Below are positions 8,969 to 20,366 of a stretch of DNA of 64,000 bases, one piece after another (the first letter of the stretch is position 1; every line of letters starts with the position of its first letter). Below the pieces are notes generated by a model, which was not told where the DNA came from, did not search any database, and saw nothing but the letters and a program-made list of their open reading frames with translations. Location of the stretch: positions 427,929 to 491,928 of the forward strand of contig NZ_BBQZ01000001.1 of the NCBI RefSeq assembly GCF_000974805.1. Direction: 5' to 3'. This stretch comes from Demequina salsinemoris. GTDB lineage: Bacteria > Actinomycetota > Actinomycetes > Actinomycetales > Demequinaceae. Position numbers and translations under genes: made by a program.

Positions 8969-10129
8969 ATGGACCTGTACGAGTACCAGGCCCGTGATGT
9001 CTTCGAGAAGCACGGGGTCCCCGTGCTGCCGGGCATCGTGGCCACCACCCCCGCCGAGGCTCGCGCCGCGGCAGAAGAGCTCGGCGGCACCGTCGTCGTC
9101 AAGGCTCAGGTGAAGACGGGTGGCCGAGGCAAGGCGGGCGGCGTGAAGGTCGTCCACTCGCCCGAGGAGGCCGAGGCGGCCGCCGAGGCGATCCTCGGGA
9201 TGGACATCAAGGGGCACACCGTCCACCGCGTGATGATCGCCGCGGGCGCGCGGATCGCTCAGGAGTTCTACTTCAGCGTCCTTCTGGACCGCGCCGAGCG
9301 CCGGTACCTCGCGATGTGCTCGTACGAGGGGGGCATGGAGATCGAGGAGCTCGCGGTCGAGCGACCCGAGGCGCTCGCGAGGGTCGCGGTCGATCCGATC
9401 GAGGGCATCGACAAGGCCAAGGCGCTCGAGATCGTCGCCGAGGCGCGCTTCCCCGAGCACCTTCACCACAAGGTCGCCGACGTCATCGTCCGCCTGTGGC
9501 ACGTCTACCGGAACGAGGACGCGACCCTCGTCGAGGTCAACCCGCTCGTGCTCACGGACGACCACGAGGTGATCGCGCTCGACGGCAAGGTCACGCTCGA
9601 CGAGAACGCGGACTTCCGCCACGAGGACCACGCCGCGCTCGTCGACAAGTCCGCGGAGAACCCGCTCGAGGCCAAGGCCAAGCACATGAACCTCAACTAC
9701 GTGAAGCTCGACGGCTCCGTGGGGATCATCGGCAACGGTGCAGGGCTCGTGATGTCGACGCTCGACGTCGTCGCGTACGCGGGCGAGCGGTTCGGAGGCG
9801 TGAAGCCCGCGAACTTCCTCGACATCGGAGGCGGCGCCTCGGCCGAGGTGATGGCCAACGGGCTCGACGTGATCCTCCACGACGAGCAGGTCAGGAGCGT
9901 GTTCGTGAACGTCTTCGGCGGCATCACCTCATGCGTGGCGGTGGCCGACGGCATCGTCGGCGCGCTCGAGACGCTCGGCGACGAGGCGACCAAGCCGCTC
10001 GTCGTCCGGCTGGACGGCAACGCGGTCGAGGAGGGGCGCGCGATCCTCGCGCACGCCAACCACCCGCTCGTGACCATCGTCGAGACCATGGACGACGCCG
10101 CGGCCAAGGCCGCCGAGCTCGCCGCCTAA
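8969..10129 (+). CDS. sucC: Succinyl-CoA synthetase beta subunit
   Basis: A 386-residue beta subunit of succinyl-CoA ligase (ADP-forming) of the TCA cycle. It shows the family N-terminus [16 protein letters not shown], the ATP-grasp segment [26 protein letters not shown] and the C-terminal GGIT loop ([10 protein letters not shown]). Length is normal. AAAGGA lies 7 nt before the ATG. sucD follows after 13 bp, so the subunits are co-expressed. Confidence 0.98.
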   Translation: MDLYEYQARDVFEKHGVPVLPGIVATTPAEARAAAEELGGTVVVKAQVKTGGRGKAGGVKVVHSPEEAEAAAEAILGMDIKGHTVHRVMIAAGARIAQEFYFSVLLDRAERRYLAMCSYEGGMEIEELAVERPEALARVAVDPIEGIDKAKALEIVAEARFPEHLHHKVADVIVRLWHVYRNEDATLVEVNPLVLTDDHEVIALDGKVTLDENADFRHEDHAALVDKSAENPLEAKAKHMNLNYVKLDGSVGIIGNGAGLVMSTLDVVAYAGERFGGVKPANFLDIGGGASAEVMANGLDVILHDEQVRSVFVNVFGGITSCVAVADGIVGALETLGDEATKPLVVRLDGNAVEEGRAILAHANHPLVTIVETMDDAAAKAAELAA

Positions 10130-10142
10130 GGAGCGTACGCAC

Positions 10143-11021
10143 ATGGCAATCTTCCTCACCAAGCAGTCCAAGGTCATCGTCCAGGGCATGACCGGCTCCG
10201 AGGGCATGAAGCACACGCAGCGCATGCTCGCCTCCGGCACGAACATCGTCGGCGGCGTCAACCCGCGCAAGGCGGGCACCGAGGTCGAGTTCCCCGGCGA
10301 CGTCACCGTCCCCGTGTTCGGCACGGTCGCCGAGGCGATGGCGGCCACGGGCGCCGACGTGTCGGTCCTGTTCGTGCCGCCGGCCTTCACCAAGTCGGCC
10401 GTCATGGAGGCCGTCGACGCGGGCATGCCGCTCGCCGTGATCATCACGGAGGGCGTGCCCGTCGCGGACACCGCCGAGTTCTTCACGTACGCGCAGGCCA
10501 AGGGCACGCGCCTCATCGGACCGAACTGCCCCGGCCTGATCACGCCCGGAGAGTCGAACGTCGGCATCACCCCGGCGTCGATCACGGGGCCTGGCCGCAT
10601 CGGCCTCGTGTCCAAGTCGGGCACGCTGACCTACCAGATGCTCTTCGAGCTGCGCGAGATCGGCTTCTCCACCGCGGTCGGCATCGGCGGCGACCCGATC
10701 GTCGGCACCACCCACATCGACTGCCTCGAGGCCTTCCAGAACGACCCGGACACGGACGCGATCGTGATGATCGGCGAGATCGGCGGCGACGCCGAGGAGC
10801 GTGCGGCCGCCTACATCAAGGACCACGTGACCAAGCCCGTCGTGGGCTACGTCGCGGGCTTCGAGGCTCCCGAGGGCAAGACGATGGGCCACGCCGGCGC
10901 GATCGTGTCCGGCTCGGCCGGCACCGCCCAGGCGAAGAAGGAGGCGCTCGAGGCCGCGGGAGTGAAGGTCGGCAAGACGCCGTCGGAGACCGCGAGCCTC
11001 ATGCGGGAGATCCTCAGCTAG
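10143..11021 (+). CDS. sucD: Succinyl-CoA synthetase alpha subunit
   Basis: A 292-residue alpha subunit. The N-terminal CoA-binding Rossmann part has [11 protein letters not shown], followed by [12 protein letters not shown] and the active-site phosphohistidine His250 in [10 protein letters not shown]. It pairs with the product of sucC. An AAGGAG-type ribosome site precedes the ATG. DUF6350 follows, as in many Micrococcales and Streptomyces genomes. Confidence 0.98.
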   Translation: MAIFLTKQSKVIVQGMTGSEGMKHTQRMLASGTNIVGGVNPRKAGTEVEFPGDVTVPVFGTVAEAMAATGADVSVLFVPPAFTKSAVMEAVDAGMPLAVIITEGVPVADTAEFFTYAQAKGTRLIGPNCPGLITPGESNVGITPASITGPGRIGLVSKSGTLTYQMLFELREIGFSTAVGIGGDPIVGTTHIDCLEAFQNDPDTDAIVMIGEIGGDAEERAAAYIKDHVTKPVVGYVAGFEAPEGKTMGHAGAIVSGSAGTAQAKKEALEAAGVKVGKTPSETASLMREILS

Positions 11022-11088
11022 CCCTTCGGCGACCGCGGGCGCGTGGCGTTCCGGGCAACCGGGACCCGCGCGGGCGACCATGGATGCC

Positions 11089-12312
11089 ATGACCGCCTCC
11101 TCCCCGGGCTCCCGCGCGCCCCGCAGCCTCGCCGGCGACCTGCCCGGCTGGGCGAGCGGACTCGTGACGGGCGCCCTCGCCGCCGCGGTCTCCCTGCTCG
11201 TCGTGATCGCGCCCACGCTCGCCTCGCTCGCGACCGCGCCCGTGGACGGCACCGACACCGACTGGGGAGCGGGCATCGCGGTCGCGATGCGGATCTGGCT
11301 GCTCGGCATGGGCGTGCCCGCGGCGACCTCGCTCGGCACCTACTCCCTGGTGCCGCTGGGGCTGACGCTGCTGATCCTGGGGATCCTGGTCGCGACCGCG
11401 CAGCGCTTCCTGCTGCGCTCGTGGGACGCCGTGGGGCTCGCGGTCGCCGCGTTCGCGACGCTCGCGGGCTTCGTGGCCTCTTTTGCGTGGAGGGACGCGG
11501 ACGATGCGTCCGACCTGGTCGTCAGGGCTGTCGTGGGTGCGCTGCTGCTCGGCGTGCCGGGAGTGTTCGCGGGAAGGGTGCGCGCGTACGGGCTGAGGAT
11601 CGACGTCGTGGATCTGATCCCGCCGACGGTCCGCGCGGGCATCCGTGCGTCGCTGTCGTCGCTGTCGCTCGTCGTGGTGCTGGCTGCCGCGGCCGGCGCG
11701 GTCTCCGCGTTCAAGGGCGCGGGGACGATGGCCGCGACCGTCACCTCGCTCGACGCGGGTGCCGTCGGATCCGGCGTCCTCGCCCTCGCGCAGCTCGCCT
11801 ACGTGCCGACGCTCGTGGTGTGGATGATGGCCTGGGTCGCGGGCGTGGGCTTCAGCGTCGGCGCAGGAACCGTGTACTCGCCGGGCACGGTCGAGAGCGG
11901 TGCTCTGCCGGAGCTGCCGCTGCTGGGCGCGCTGCCTCAGGGCTCCGGCGGGCTGCTCGTGTGGACGCCGTTGGCGCTGGTCGCGGTGGGCATCGCGGTG
12001 CGCCTCGTGCTGCGCCGCCGGATCGTCACATGGCGGGAGGAGCTCGTCGTGATGGGCGTCTCAGGCGTCGTCACGCTGCTCGTCGCCGCGGCGACGATGC
12101 GCCTCGCCACCGGCGCGGCCGGGCCCGGAAGGCTCGCGGAGGTGGGTCCGTCGGTGTGGGCGGCCGCGGCCGCGATCGCAGGGCTCACGCTCGCGGGTCA
12201 CGCCCTGGTCGGGGGAGTGTTCGCGGGGCTGGCGGCGTGGAAGGGCAGGGGAGCCGGTGCGGATGAGACCGCCGACGAGCCTCAGCCCGCGGTCGGCAGC
12301 TCGACGCCGTAG
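11089..12312 (+). CDS. DUF6350 polytopic membrane protein
   Basis: About 407 residues with roughly eight to ten hydrophobic segments, in the sucCD-DUF6350-purN-purH context that marks this family. Its function is unknown to me. Two starts are possible. The ATG at 11089 has GACCAT 7 nt upstream, matching the leaderless pattern of many genes here. The ATG at 11080 would add MDA but has neither a ribosome site nor a suitable -10. The last 31 bp overlap the end of the convergent gene at 12282-12737. One copy of the dispersed 10-mer (11499-11508) is read in frame as Asp-Asp-Ala. Confidence 0.75.
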   Translation: MTASSPGSRAPRSLAGDLPGWASGLVTGALAAAVSLLVVIAPTLASLATAPVDGTDTDWGAGIAVAMRIWLLGMGVPAATSLGTYSLVPLGLTLLILGILVATAQRFLLRSWDAVGLAVAAFATLAGFVASFAWRDADDASDLVVRAVVGALLLGVPGVFAGRVRAYGLRIDVVDLIPPTVRAGIRASLSSLSLVVVLAAAAGAVSAFKGAGTMAATVTSLDAGAVGSGVLALAQLAYVPTLVVWMMAWVAGVGFSVGAGTVYSPGTVESGALPELPLLGALPQGSGGLLVWTPLALVAVGIAVRLVLRRRIVTWREELVVMGVSGVVTLLVAAATMRLATGAAGPGRLAEVGPSVWAAAAAIAGLTLAGHALVGGVFAGLAAWKGRGAGADETADEPQPAVGSSTP

Positions 12313-12737
12313 CGGCTCAGCAGGTCCTCGTACGCCTGGTCGAACTCCGTCTGGCACTGCTGGCTCGCCGACGTCGTGATCGCGCGCGACTGGCACGCGT
12401 CGAGATCGCTGAGCGGCTCGAAGAGGATGAGCATCCCGATGGCGGACATCCCGCCGAACGCGCCGATGATCACGCCGATCACCGCGTTGGCGCGCGCCCA
12501 CGTCCCGAGGTCGCCCGATCCCCGCGCGGCGAGGACCACGATGCCCACGAGCGCCGTCACCGGGCCGATCACGAGCGCGCCGAGCGTCCACGGGAACCCG
12601 AGCAGCAGGAGCATCGCGAGCCCGAGCACCAGGAAGCCGAGCGCGCGCGACCAGCGTGCGGCGGGGGTGAGCGGCGGCTGGGTGCTGGGATCGGGGTCGG
12701 GCACGGTGCTCCTCGGCTTCGGTAGGGACACCAGCAT
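12282..12737 (-). CDS. Small membrane protein of unknown function
   Basis: A 151-residue protein with a Pro-rich cytoplasmic start, about three membrane helices (near residues 33-50, 53-70 and 85-107) and a C-terminal soluble part with two cysteines (DACQSR, SQQCQTEF) that could pair outside the membrane. Codon bias supports coding. The ATG at 12737 has GAGCCT 6 nt upstream, fitting a leaderless start. Its 3' end overlaps the DUF6350 gene tail-to-tail by 31 bp, and its start faces purN only 18 bp away. I do not recognise a family. Confidence 0.72.
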   Translation of the reverse strand: MLVSLPKPRSTVPDPDPSTQPPLTPAARWSRALGFLVLGLAMLLLLGFPWTLGALVIGPVTALVGIVVLAARGSGDLGTWARANAVIGVIIGAFGGMSAIGMLILFEPLSDLDACQSRAITTSASQQCQTEFDQAYEDLLSRYGVELPTAG

Positions 12738-12742
12738 GCCGA

Positions 12743-12749
12743 TAGGCTC
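12743..12749. promoter_or_regulatory. Two overlapping divergent -10 elements
   Basis: TAGGCT (12743-12748, plus strand, 7 nt before the purN GTG) and GAGCCT (12744-12749, minus strand, 6 nt before the ATG at 12737) share five base pairs. Polymerase could occupy only one at a time, so the two leaderless genes may compete. Confidence 0.5.
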
Positions 12750-12755
12750 GGGGGT

Positions 12756-13406
12756 GTGACAAACCGGGTGCCCGTTCAGAGGATCGTCGTGCTCGTCTCA
12801 GGGGCAGGCACCGTGATGCAGGCGCTGCTCGCGGCGACTCTCGACGAGGCCTACGGCGCGCGCATCGTGGCCGTCGTGTCGGACCGCGCGGACGCCGGCG
12901 GGCTCGCGTTCGCGCGGGAGACGGGCATCGCGACCGCGACGGTCAGCCCCCGGGACTTCCCCGACCGCGCCACGTGGGACGAGGCGCTCGCCCGCACGAT
13001 CGGCTCGTTCGAGCCCGACCTCGTGATGTGTGCGGGCTTCATGCGCCTGCTGGGCGCCCCGGTGCTTGACCGCTGGCCGGGCCGCATCGTCAACACGCAT
13101 CCCGCGCTGCTGCCGTCCTACCCGGGAGCGCACGCGGTGCGCGATGCGCTCGCGGGCGGCGCGAAGGTGACGGGGTGCACCGTGATGCTCGTCGACGCGG
13201 GCGTGGACACCGGGCCGATCCTGGCGCAGGCGGCGGTCGACGTGCGGGACAATGACACCGAGGAGTCGCTGCACGAGCGGATCAAGATGATCGAGCGAGG
13301 CCTGGTCGTGGACACGATCGGCCGGATGGTGCGCGACGGATGGACTCTCGAAGGCCGGGTCGCGAGGCTCGGACCCAGCTCGGACGACCAGCCCAAGGAG
13401 GCATGA
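12756..13406 (+). CDS. purN: Phosphoribosylglycinamide formyltransferase
   Basis: A 216-residue GART. It transfers the formyl group of 10-formyl-THF to GAR in purine synthesis. It shows [15 protein letters not shown] (phosphate loop), [12 protein letters not shown] and [12 protein letters not shown] with the catalytic Asn-His, followed by the Asp in GVDTGPI. The usual SGxGSN reads SGAGTV here, a mild departure. The GTG start has TAGGCT 7 nt upstream and no ribosome site. The stop overlaps the start region of purH. Confidence 0.95.
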   Translation: MTNRVPVQRIVVLVSGAGTVMQALLAATLDEAYGARIVAVVSDRADAGGLAFARETGIATATVSPRDFPDRATWDEALARTIGSFEPDLVMCAGFMRLLGAPVLDRWPGRIVNTHPALLPSYPGAHAVRDALAGGAKVTGCTVMLVDAGVDTGPILAQAAVDVRDNDTEESLHERIKMIERGLVVDTIGRMVRDGWTLEGRVARLGPSSDDQPKEA

Positions 13407-14965
13407 TGACGGACCGCCAGGACGTGCGCAGGGCACTGATCTCGGTGTACGACAAGACCGGCCTGGAGGACCTCGCCAAGGGCCTCGTCGCGGCGGGCGT
13501 GGAGATCGTCTCCACCGGCTCCACGGCGAAGCGGATCGCCGATGCGGGCGTCGCCGTCACGCCGGTGGACCAGGTCACCGGCTTCCCCGAGTGCCTCGAC
13601 GGCCGCGTCAAGACGCTGCACCCTCGCATCCACGCGGGCATCCTCGCCGATCGCAGGCTCGAGGACCACCGCGCGCAGCTCGAGGACCTCGACATCGCGC
13701 CGTTCGACCTCGTGGTCGTCAACCTCTACCCGTTCGCCGCGACCGTGGCCGCCGGCGCCTCGCAGGACGACACGATCGAGCAGATCGACATCGGCGGCCC
13801 GTCGATGGTGCGCGCCGCCGCGAAGAACCACCCGTCGGTCGCCGTCGTGGTCGACCCGAGCGACTACGCGTCCGTCGCCGAGGCTGTGACCGGGGGCGGG
13901 TTCACGCTCGCCCAGCGCCAGGCGCTCGCGGCCAAGGCCTTCCGCCACACGGCCGAGTACGACATCCACGTCGCGTCGTGGATGGGCTCGGTCGTCGCGC
14001 CCGACACGGACGACGCGGGCAACCCGGGCTGGATCGCGGCCTCGTTCGAGCGCATCGGCTCGCTCCGCTACGGCGAGAACCCCCACCAGAGCGCCGCCGT
14101 CTACCGCGACCCGCTGGTCTCGGGTGGGCTCGCCCAGGCCGAGCAGCTGCACGGCAAGGAGATGAGCTTCAACAACTACGTGGATGCCGACGCCGCCGTG
14201 CGTGCCGCGTACGACCAGCCCGGGACCGCCGTCGCGGTCATCAAGCACGCGAACCCGTGCGGCATCGCGACGGGCAAGGACATCGCCGAGGCGCACCGTC
14301 GTGCGCACGCGACCGACCCGATCTCGGCGTTCGGCGGCGTGATCGCCGCGAACGACACGGTGACGGTCGAGGCGGCGAACCAGATCAAGGACATATTCAC
14401 CGAGGTGGTCGTCGCCCCCGGCTTCGAGCCCGAGGCGCTCGAGATCCTCTCCCAGAAGAAGAACATCCGCCTGCTCAAGCTCGACAATGCGCCGCTGCCG
14501 CGCGAGTGGCGCCGCATCACCGGCGGCCTCCTGGTCCAGGCGACCGACCGCATCGACGCTCCCGGCGACGACGTCGCGGCGTGGGAGCAGGTCGCGGGCG
14601 GGCCCGTCTCGGATGAGCTGCTCGCGGACCTCGCGTTCGCGTGGCGGTCGTGCCGCGCGGTGAAGTCCAACGCGATCCTGCTGGCCAAGGACGGCGCGGC
14701 CGTCGGTATCGGCATGGGCCAGGTCAACCGCGTCGACTCGTGCCGCCTGGCCGTCGAGCGCGCCGGAGAGGACCGCGCGCGCGGCTCCGTCGCCGCCTCG
14801 GACGCGTTCTTCCCGTTCGCGGACGGCCTTCAGGTCCTGATCGACGCGGGAGTCACCGCGGTCGTCTCGCCTGGCGGCTCGGTGCGCGACGCCGAGGTCA
14901 TCGCGGCCGCGAAGGACGCGGGCATCGCGCTGTTCCACACGGGCACCCGCCACTTCTTCCACTGA
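13406..14965 (+). CDS. purH: Bifunctional AICAR transformylase / IMP cyclohydrolase
   Basis: A 519-residue enzyme for the last two steps of IMP synthesis. The N-terminal cyclohydrolase (MGS-like) part has [10 protein letters not shown] and STGSTAKRI. The transformylase part has [21 protein letters not shown] and the closing [14 protein letters not shown]. The two adjacent ATG codons are ambiguous. I chose the second (13406), 4 nt after AGGAGG, since the first leaves 1 nt. It is translationally coupled to purN, so two folate-dependent formyl transfers are co-expressed. Confidence 0.96.
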   Translation: MTDRQDVRRALISVYDKTGLEDLAKGLVAAGVEIVSTGSTAKRIADAGVAVTPVDQVTGFPECLDGRVKTLHPRIHAGILADRRLEDHRAQLEDLDIAPFDLVVVNLYPFAATVAAGASQDDTIEQIDIGGPSMVRAAAKNHPSVAVVVDPSDYASVAEAVTGGGFTLAQRQALAAKAFRHTAEYDIHVASWMGSVVAPDTDDAGNPGWIAASFERIGSLRYGENPHQSAAVYRDPLVSGGLAQAEQLHGKEMSFNNYVDADAAVRAAYDQPGTAVAVIKHANPCGIATGKDIAEAHRRAHATDPISAFGGVIAANDTVTVEAANQIKDIFTEVVVAPGFEPEALEILSQKKNIRLLKLDNAPLPREWRRITGGLLVQATDRIDAPGDDVAAWEQVAGGPVSDELLADLAFAWRSCRAVKSNAILLAKDGAAVGIGMGQVNRVDSCRLAVERAGEDRARGSVAASDAFFPFADGLQVLIDAGVTAVVSPGGSVRDAEVIAAAKDAGIALFHTGTRHFFH

Positions 14966-15006
14966 CCGTCGCCTCCCATGAGCGCAGGCGAGACTCGAGG
15001 TTCCGC

Positions 15007-15270
15007 ATGAGCTACCAGCAGCCCGACACCCCCAAGGTGATCGCGGTGGCCACGCTCGTCGGCATGGTCGGCGCGGTATGCCTGTCGCTCGTGCTCGGCG
15101 CGCGGGTCGCGGTGCTGCTGATGGCCGCCGCCTGCTTCGCAGGGGCCGCCGCCCGGATCGCGCTTCCCGTGGGGCGCGCGTTCGCGGTGCGCCGGCGCGC
15201 GATCGACGTCACGATCCTGGTCGTGTTCGGCGTCGGGCTCGCCTTCCTGGGGTTCACGGCGCCGCTGTGA
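15007..15270 (+). CDS. DUF3017 small membrane protein
   Basis: An 87-residue protein with three hydrophobic segments (near residues 10-30, 35-50 and 67-85). DUF3017 proteins commonly follow purH or neighbour folD/mdh in actinobacteria; function unknown. The ATG lies 41 bp after purH, preceded by GAGG, so it is probably in the purN-purH transcript. A strong terminator follows. Confidence 0.8.
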   Translation: MSYQQPDTPKVIAVATLVGMVGAVCLSLVLGARVAVLLMAAACFAGAAARIALPVGRAFAVRRRAIDVTILVVFGVGLAFLGFTAPL

Positions 15271-15314
15271 TCGCTGCCGCGTCGTCGTGATCCACGGCCC
15301 GCCGGGACGAACGG

Positions 15315-15348
15315 AAGGGGCCGGTCGCCTGGCGGCGACCGGCCCCTT
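15315..15348. terminator. Bidirectional terminator
   Basis: A perfect 15-bp stem (AAGGGGCCGGTCGCC, loop TGGC, complement ending CCCCTT) lies between the convergent DUF3017 and aquaporin genes. Confidence 0.9.
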
Positions 15349-15360
15349 CGTCGTTCCCGC

Positions 15361-16275
15361 TCAGCCCTCGACGGTCTCGACCGTCTCGTCCTCGATCGAG
15401 GCGTAGGCGAGGAGGTCCTCCTTGGGGCCGAACGCCCGGAAGAGGACGCCCGAGATCGCCGCGCCGATCAGCGGGGCGACCCAGAACAGCCACACCTGCT
15501 GGATCGCCCACAGGTCGGACCAGATCGCGGTGCCGGTAGCGCGCGCGGGGTTGAGCGCGCCGTTCGTGAACGGGATCGCGACCATCACGAGGAAGCCGAC
15601 CGTGAGGCCGATCGCGAACGGGGCGAGGTGCGCGCCGGCGGCGTTCCTCGCCGAGGTCACGGACAGCACCACGGCCACGAGCAGGGCCGCGATGACGATC
15701 TCGATGATGCCGGCGGCCAGCACGCCGAACTCCGTGGGGGAGTGCTCGCCGTAGCCGTTGGAGGCCGAGCTGATGACCTCGCGCGTCGTGCCGAGCGAGT
15801 CGTACAGCGAGTTGGTCGCGATGAGCAGCGAGAACAGGCCCGCCGCGAGCGTCGCGCCGATCACCTGGGCGACGACGTACGGTGCGACGTCGCGTCCGCG
15901 CATGCGTCCCGACAGCCACACGCCCACCGTCACGGCGGGGTTGAGGTGCGCGCCCGAGATCCCGCCGAAGATGAACGCGGCGATCATGACGCCGAGCGCG
16001 AAGCCGAACGGCACCGCGATGGTGTCCCACCCGAGCACGCCCGAGAACAGCGCTGCGCCGACGCCCATGAAGACCAGGATGAAGGTGCCGACCGCCTCGG
16101 CGGCCATGCGTGCGACGATCGAGGGGCCGGACGCCGCCTCGACGGGGGCGTCGTCCTCGACCGGCGCATCGTCCATGGCAGGGGTGCTCGCCGCGTCGGG
16201 CGCCGGCACGGCGTCGCCGTCCGCGTCATCGAAGACCGGGGTGGTCTGGGGCTTGTCCATCTCAGGCTCGGTCAT
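15361..16275 (-). CDS. Aquaporin / MIP-family channel
   Basis: A 304-residue MIP channel with six membrane helices and both NPA half-helices ([12 protein letters not shown] and [11 protein letters not shown]; the Arg after the second NPA is the selectivity-filter Arg). This looks AqpZ-like, a water channel, though glycerol passage cannot be excluded. The N-terminal 50 residues are an acidic extension rich in Asp, Ala and Pro. The ATG at 16275 follows AAGGGA. One dispersed 10-mer (16165-16174) is read as Asp-Asp-Ala in that extension. Confidence 0.9.
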   Translation of the reverse strand: MTEPEMDKPQTTPVFDDADGDAVPAPDAASTPAMDDAPVEDDAPVEAASGPSIVARMAAEAVGTFILVFMGVGAALFSGVLGWDTIAVPFGFALGVMIAAFIFGGISGAHLNPAVTVGVWLSGRMRGRDVAPYVVAQVIGATLAAGLFSLLIATNSLYDSLGTTREVISSASNGYGEHSPTEFGVLAAGIIEIVIAALLVAVVLSVTSARNAAGAHLAPFAIGLTVGFLVMVAIPFTNGALNPARATGTAIWSDLWAIQQVWLFWVAPLIGAAISGVLFRAFGPKEDLLAYASIEDETVETVEG

Positions 16276-16433
16276 CTCGAGTCCCTTCACGTCCGTGGGC
16301 GCGCGTCTGCGTGTCACGTTCGATCTTGGCAGGTGAAGCGGCCCGTTGCAGGCTGGACGCTCCGGGGGCTGCCCGTCGATCCGGTGGGCTAGCCTTGGGG
16401 CATCGTTCCCGAGAAGCACGTGAGGTAGAGCGC

Positions 16434-18703
<2,270 letters not shown>

Positions 18704-18741
18704 CCGCCTTGCGGGCGTGACGCCTCGACAGCTGTGACGGG

Positions 18742-18769
18742 GGAGCCCTGGGCCGAGGTCTGGGGCTCC
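18742..18769 (+). terminator. Probable mdh terminator
   Basis: GGAGCCC and GGGCTCC, with a 14-nt loop, lie about 40 bp after the mdh stop and are followed by TT. Confidence 0.55.
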
Positions 18770-18824
18770 TTCGCATGCGGCGCGAGCTCGTGGCTGCCTG
18801 ACCCGCTGCCCTCGTCGGGCCGGA

Positions 18825-18889
18825 GCGCCCTGGTGGGAGCTGAGGGTCGGATGCGGCGCGGATTCTGCATTCAGCTCCCACCAGGGCGC
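18825..18889. repeat. Type-A intergenic hairpin, copy 1
   Basis: A perfect 19-bp stem (18825-18843 GCGCCCTGGTGGGAGCTGA with 18871-18889) encloses exactly 27 nt beginning GGGTCGGAT. The element at 32335-32391 has the same loop length and a related loop and stem, so the two form a family. Confidence 0.85.
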
Positions 18890-18931
18890 AGCGGAAGTGC
18901 GAGGGCCGAGCGCGGGGACGATGCGGTGGTC

Positions 18932-18949
18932 GGGTCGGGTCGGGTCGGG
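18932..18949 (+). other. Four-run G tract (potential G-quadruplex)
   Basis: Four GGG runs are separated by TC dinucleotides (GGGTC repeated), on the plus strand about 65 bp before the ROK promoter. The spacing suits a compact G-quadruplex. Even in G-rich DNA this regularity is a clean tandem pentamer repeat. Confidence 0.6.
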
Positions 18950-19014
18950 TCGGCGAGTGTCACGGAACGGTAACGGTTCACCGATTCGTCATTCTCAGGT
19001 CTTGCGGAACTTTC

Positions 19015-19033
19015 GTTAGTAACCTTTACTAAC
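19015..19033. promoter_or_regulatory. ROK repressor operator
   Basis: GTTAGTAA, CCT, TTACTAAC: perfect 8-bp arms around a 3-bp spacer, A/T-rich in an otherwise G/C-rich region and ending 4 bp before the regulator ATG. TTGCGG (19002-19007) lies 17 bp before TTTACT (19025-19030), so the operator covers the likely -10. It fits the TTTAGTAAA-type sites known for some ROK repressors. Autoregulation is likely. Confidence 0.8.
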
Positions 19034-19037
19034 AAAC

Positions 19038-20303
19038 ATGACCACGGCGGACATCACCCCCACGGGGACCCAGGCGGACAGCCCGACGGCCCCTGCCCCG
19101 ACCTCCGCCGCGCACGCGCCCACCGCGACCGCTCACGGAGCATCCTCCGCCGCGGCGACGCGGACCGAGCGTCGCACCGCGCTCGCCTCGACGGTCCGTC
19201 CCGGCGCCAGGGTCCGCCCCGAGCACGCACGCCGCCACAACAGGGCGCTCGTCCTCCAGGCGCTGTACCGCGCCGAGGGTCTCAGCCGTGCGGACCTCGC
19301 CCGCGAGGTGGGCCTCACCCGCGTCACCATCTCGGACCTCGTCGCCGACCTCATCGCGGAGGACCTTGTCGTGGAGCTCGGCGTGCGCGCCGACTCGCGC
19401 CCCGGCAAGCCCGCCACGCTCCTGGACATCAACCGCGCGGGCTTCGCGATCCTCGCGCTCGACCTGTCCAAGGACGCGGTGTTCCGCGGGATCGTCTCCG
19501 ACCTCGACGGCACGGTGCTGCACCGCGAGGAGCTCGCAGTGGACGGCATCACGGGCGACGCGGCCGTCGAGGCCGCCGCACGCGTCCTCGACAGGCTCGT
19601 GGCCGCGGCGAAGGCCCCCGTGCTCGGAGTGGGCGTCGGATCGCCCGGCATCGTCGACATCGATGGAACCGTCCTGAACGCGCCCAACCTCGCGTGGTCG
19701 GACGTGCCCCTCCAGGCGATCCTCGCCGACCGCACGGGCCTGCCCGTCCAGGTCGCGAACGACGCGAACACCGCCGCGCTCGCCGAGCGCACCTTCGGCG
19801 GGGGAGAGGCCGACATGATGCTCGTCCGCGTCGGTCGAGGCGTCGGCGCGGGAATCGTCATCGGCGGCACGCTCGTGCAGGGCGCGGCCTCGGGCGCGGG
19901 CGAGATCGGCCACGTCGTCGTCGGCACCGACGGCGGCGACCGGTGCGCGTGCGGCAAGGACGGCTGCCTCGAGACCTGGCTCGCGATCCCGCGCCTCACG
20001 GAACGGCTCGACGCCGCAGCCGACGACGCCGCGCGCCGCGCGATCCTCGTGGAGGCCGGCGAGCGGCTCGGCATCTCACTCGCGCCCGTCGTGGGCGCCC
20101 TCGACTTGGGGGAGGTCGTCCTGAGCGGCCCCCTCGATGTGCTGGACGGACCGCTGCTCGACAGCGCCGTCCAGACGATCCGCAACCGCACGATGGCCAG
20201 TGTCCACGGCCACCTGTCGGTGCGGATGACGGCCCTGGGACGCGACATCGTCGTCCTGGGCGCGGCCGTCATGGTCCTCACGGGCCAGCTGGGGGTCTCC
20301 TGA
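19038..20303 (+). CDS. ROK-family transcriptional repressor
   Basis: A 421-residue ROK repressor. An Ala/Thr/Pro-rich N-terminal extension (about 60 residues) precedes a winged HTH (LVLQALYRAEGLSRADLARE, LTRVTISDLV) and a ROK sugar-sensing domain with GVGVGSPGIVD, VANDANTAALAE and the zinc-type motif GEIGHVVVGTDGG followed by CACGKDGCLE. It sits just upstream of and co-directional with the amino-sugar uptake operon and has a palindrome at its own promoter. It probably represses the operon until GlcNAc or GlcNAc-6-phosphate binds (inference). Confidence 0.92.
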   Translation: MTTADITPTGTQADSPTAPAPTSAAHAPTATAHGASSAAATRTERRTALASTVRPGARVRPEHARRHNRALVLQALYRAEGLSRADLAREVGLTRVTISDLVADLIAEDLVVELGVRADSRPGKPATLLDINRAGFAILALDLSKDAVFRGIVSDLDGTVLHREELAVDGITGDAAVEAAARVLDRLVAAAKAPVLGVGVGSPGIVDIDGTVLNAPNLAWSDVPLQAILADRTGLPVQVANDANTAALAERTFGGGEADMMLVRVGRGVGAGIVIGGTLVQGAASGAGEIGHVVVGTDGGDRCACGKDGCLETWLAIPRLTERLDAAADDAARRAILVEAGERLGISLAPVVGALDLGEVVLSGPLDVLDGPLLDSAVQTIRNRTMASVHGHLSVRMTALGRDIVVLGAAVMVLTGQLGVS

Positions 20304-20366
20304 CCCTCCGCACCAAGGGACGTAGCCGACGGGGCTGCGGCCGGAACCAATGAGAAGGAACAGGCA

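Larger units (their letters stand above)
18704..19037. other. 334-bp intergenic region between mdh and the ROK repressor
   Basis: I see no gene here. It holds a terminator (18742-18769), a 19-bp-stem hairpin (18825-18889), one dispersed 10-mer (18916-18925), a four-run G tract (18932-18949) and the ROK operator/promoter (19002-19033). Confidence 0.8.

Noticed and set aside
18932-18953. CRISPR-like or minisatellite array
   Set aside because: Only a short pentamer tract without spacers; no CRISPR array is present in the window.
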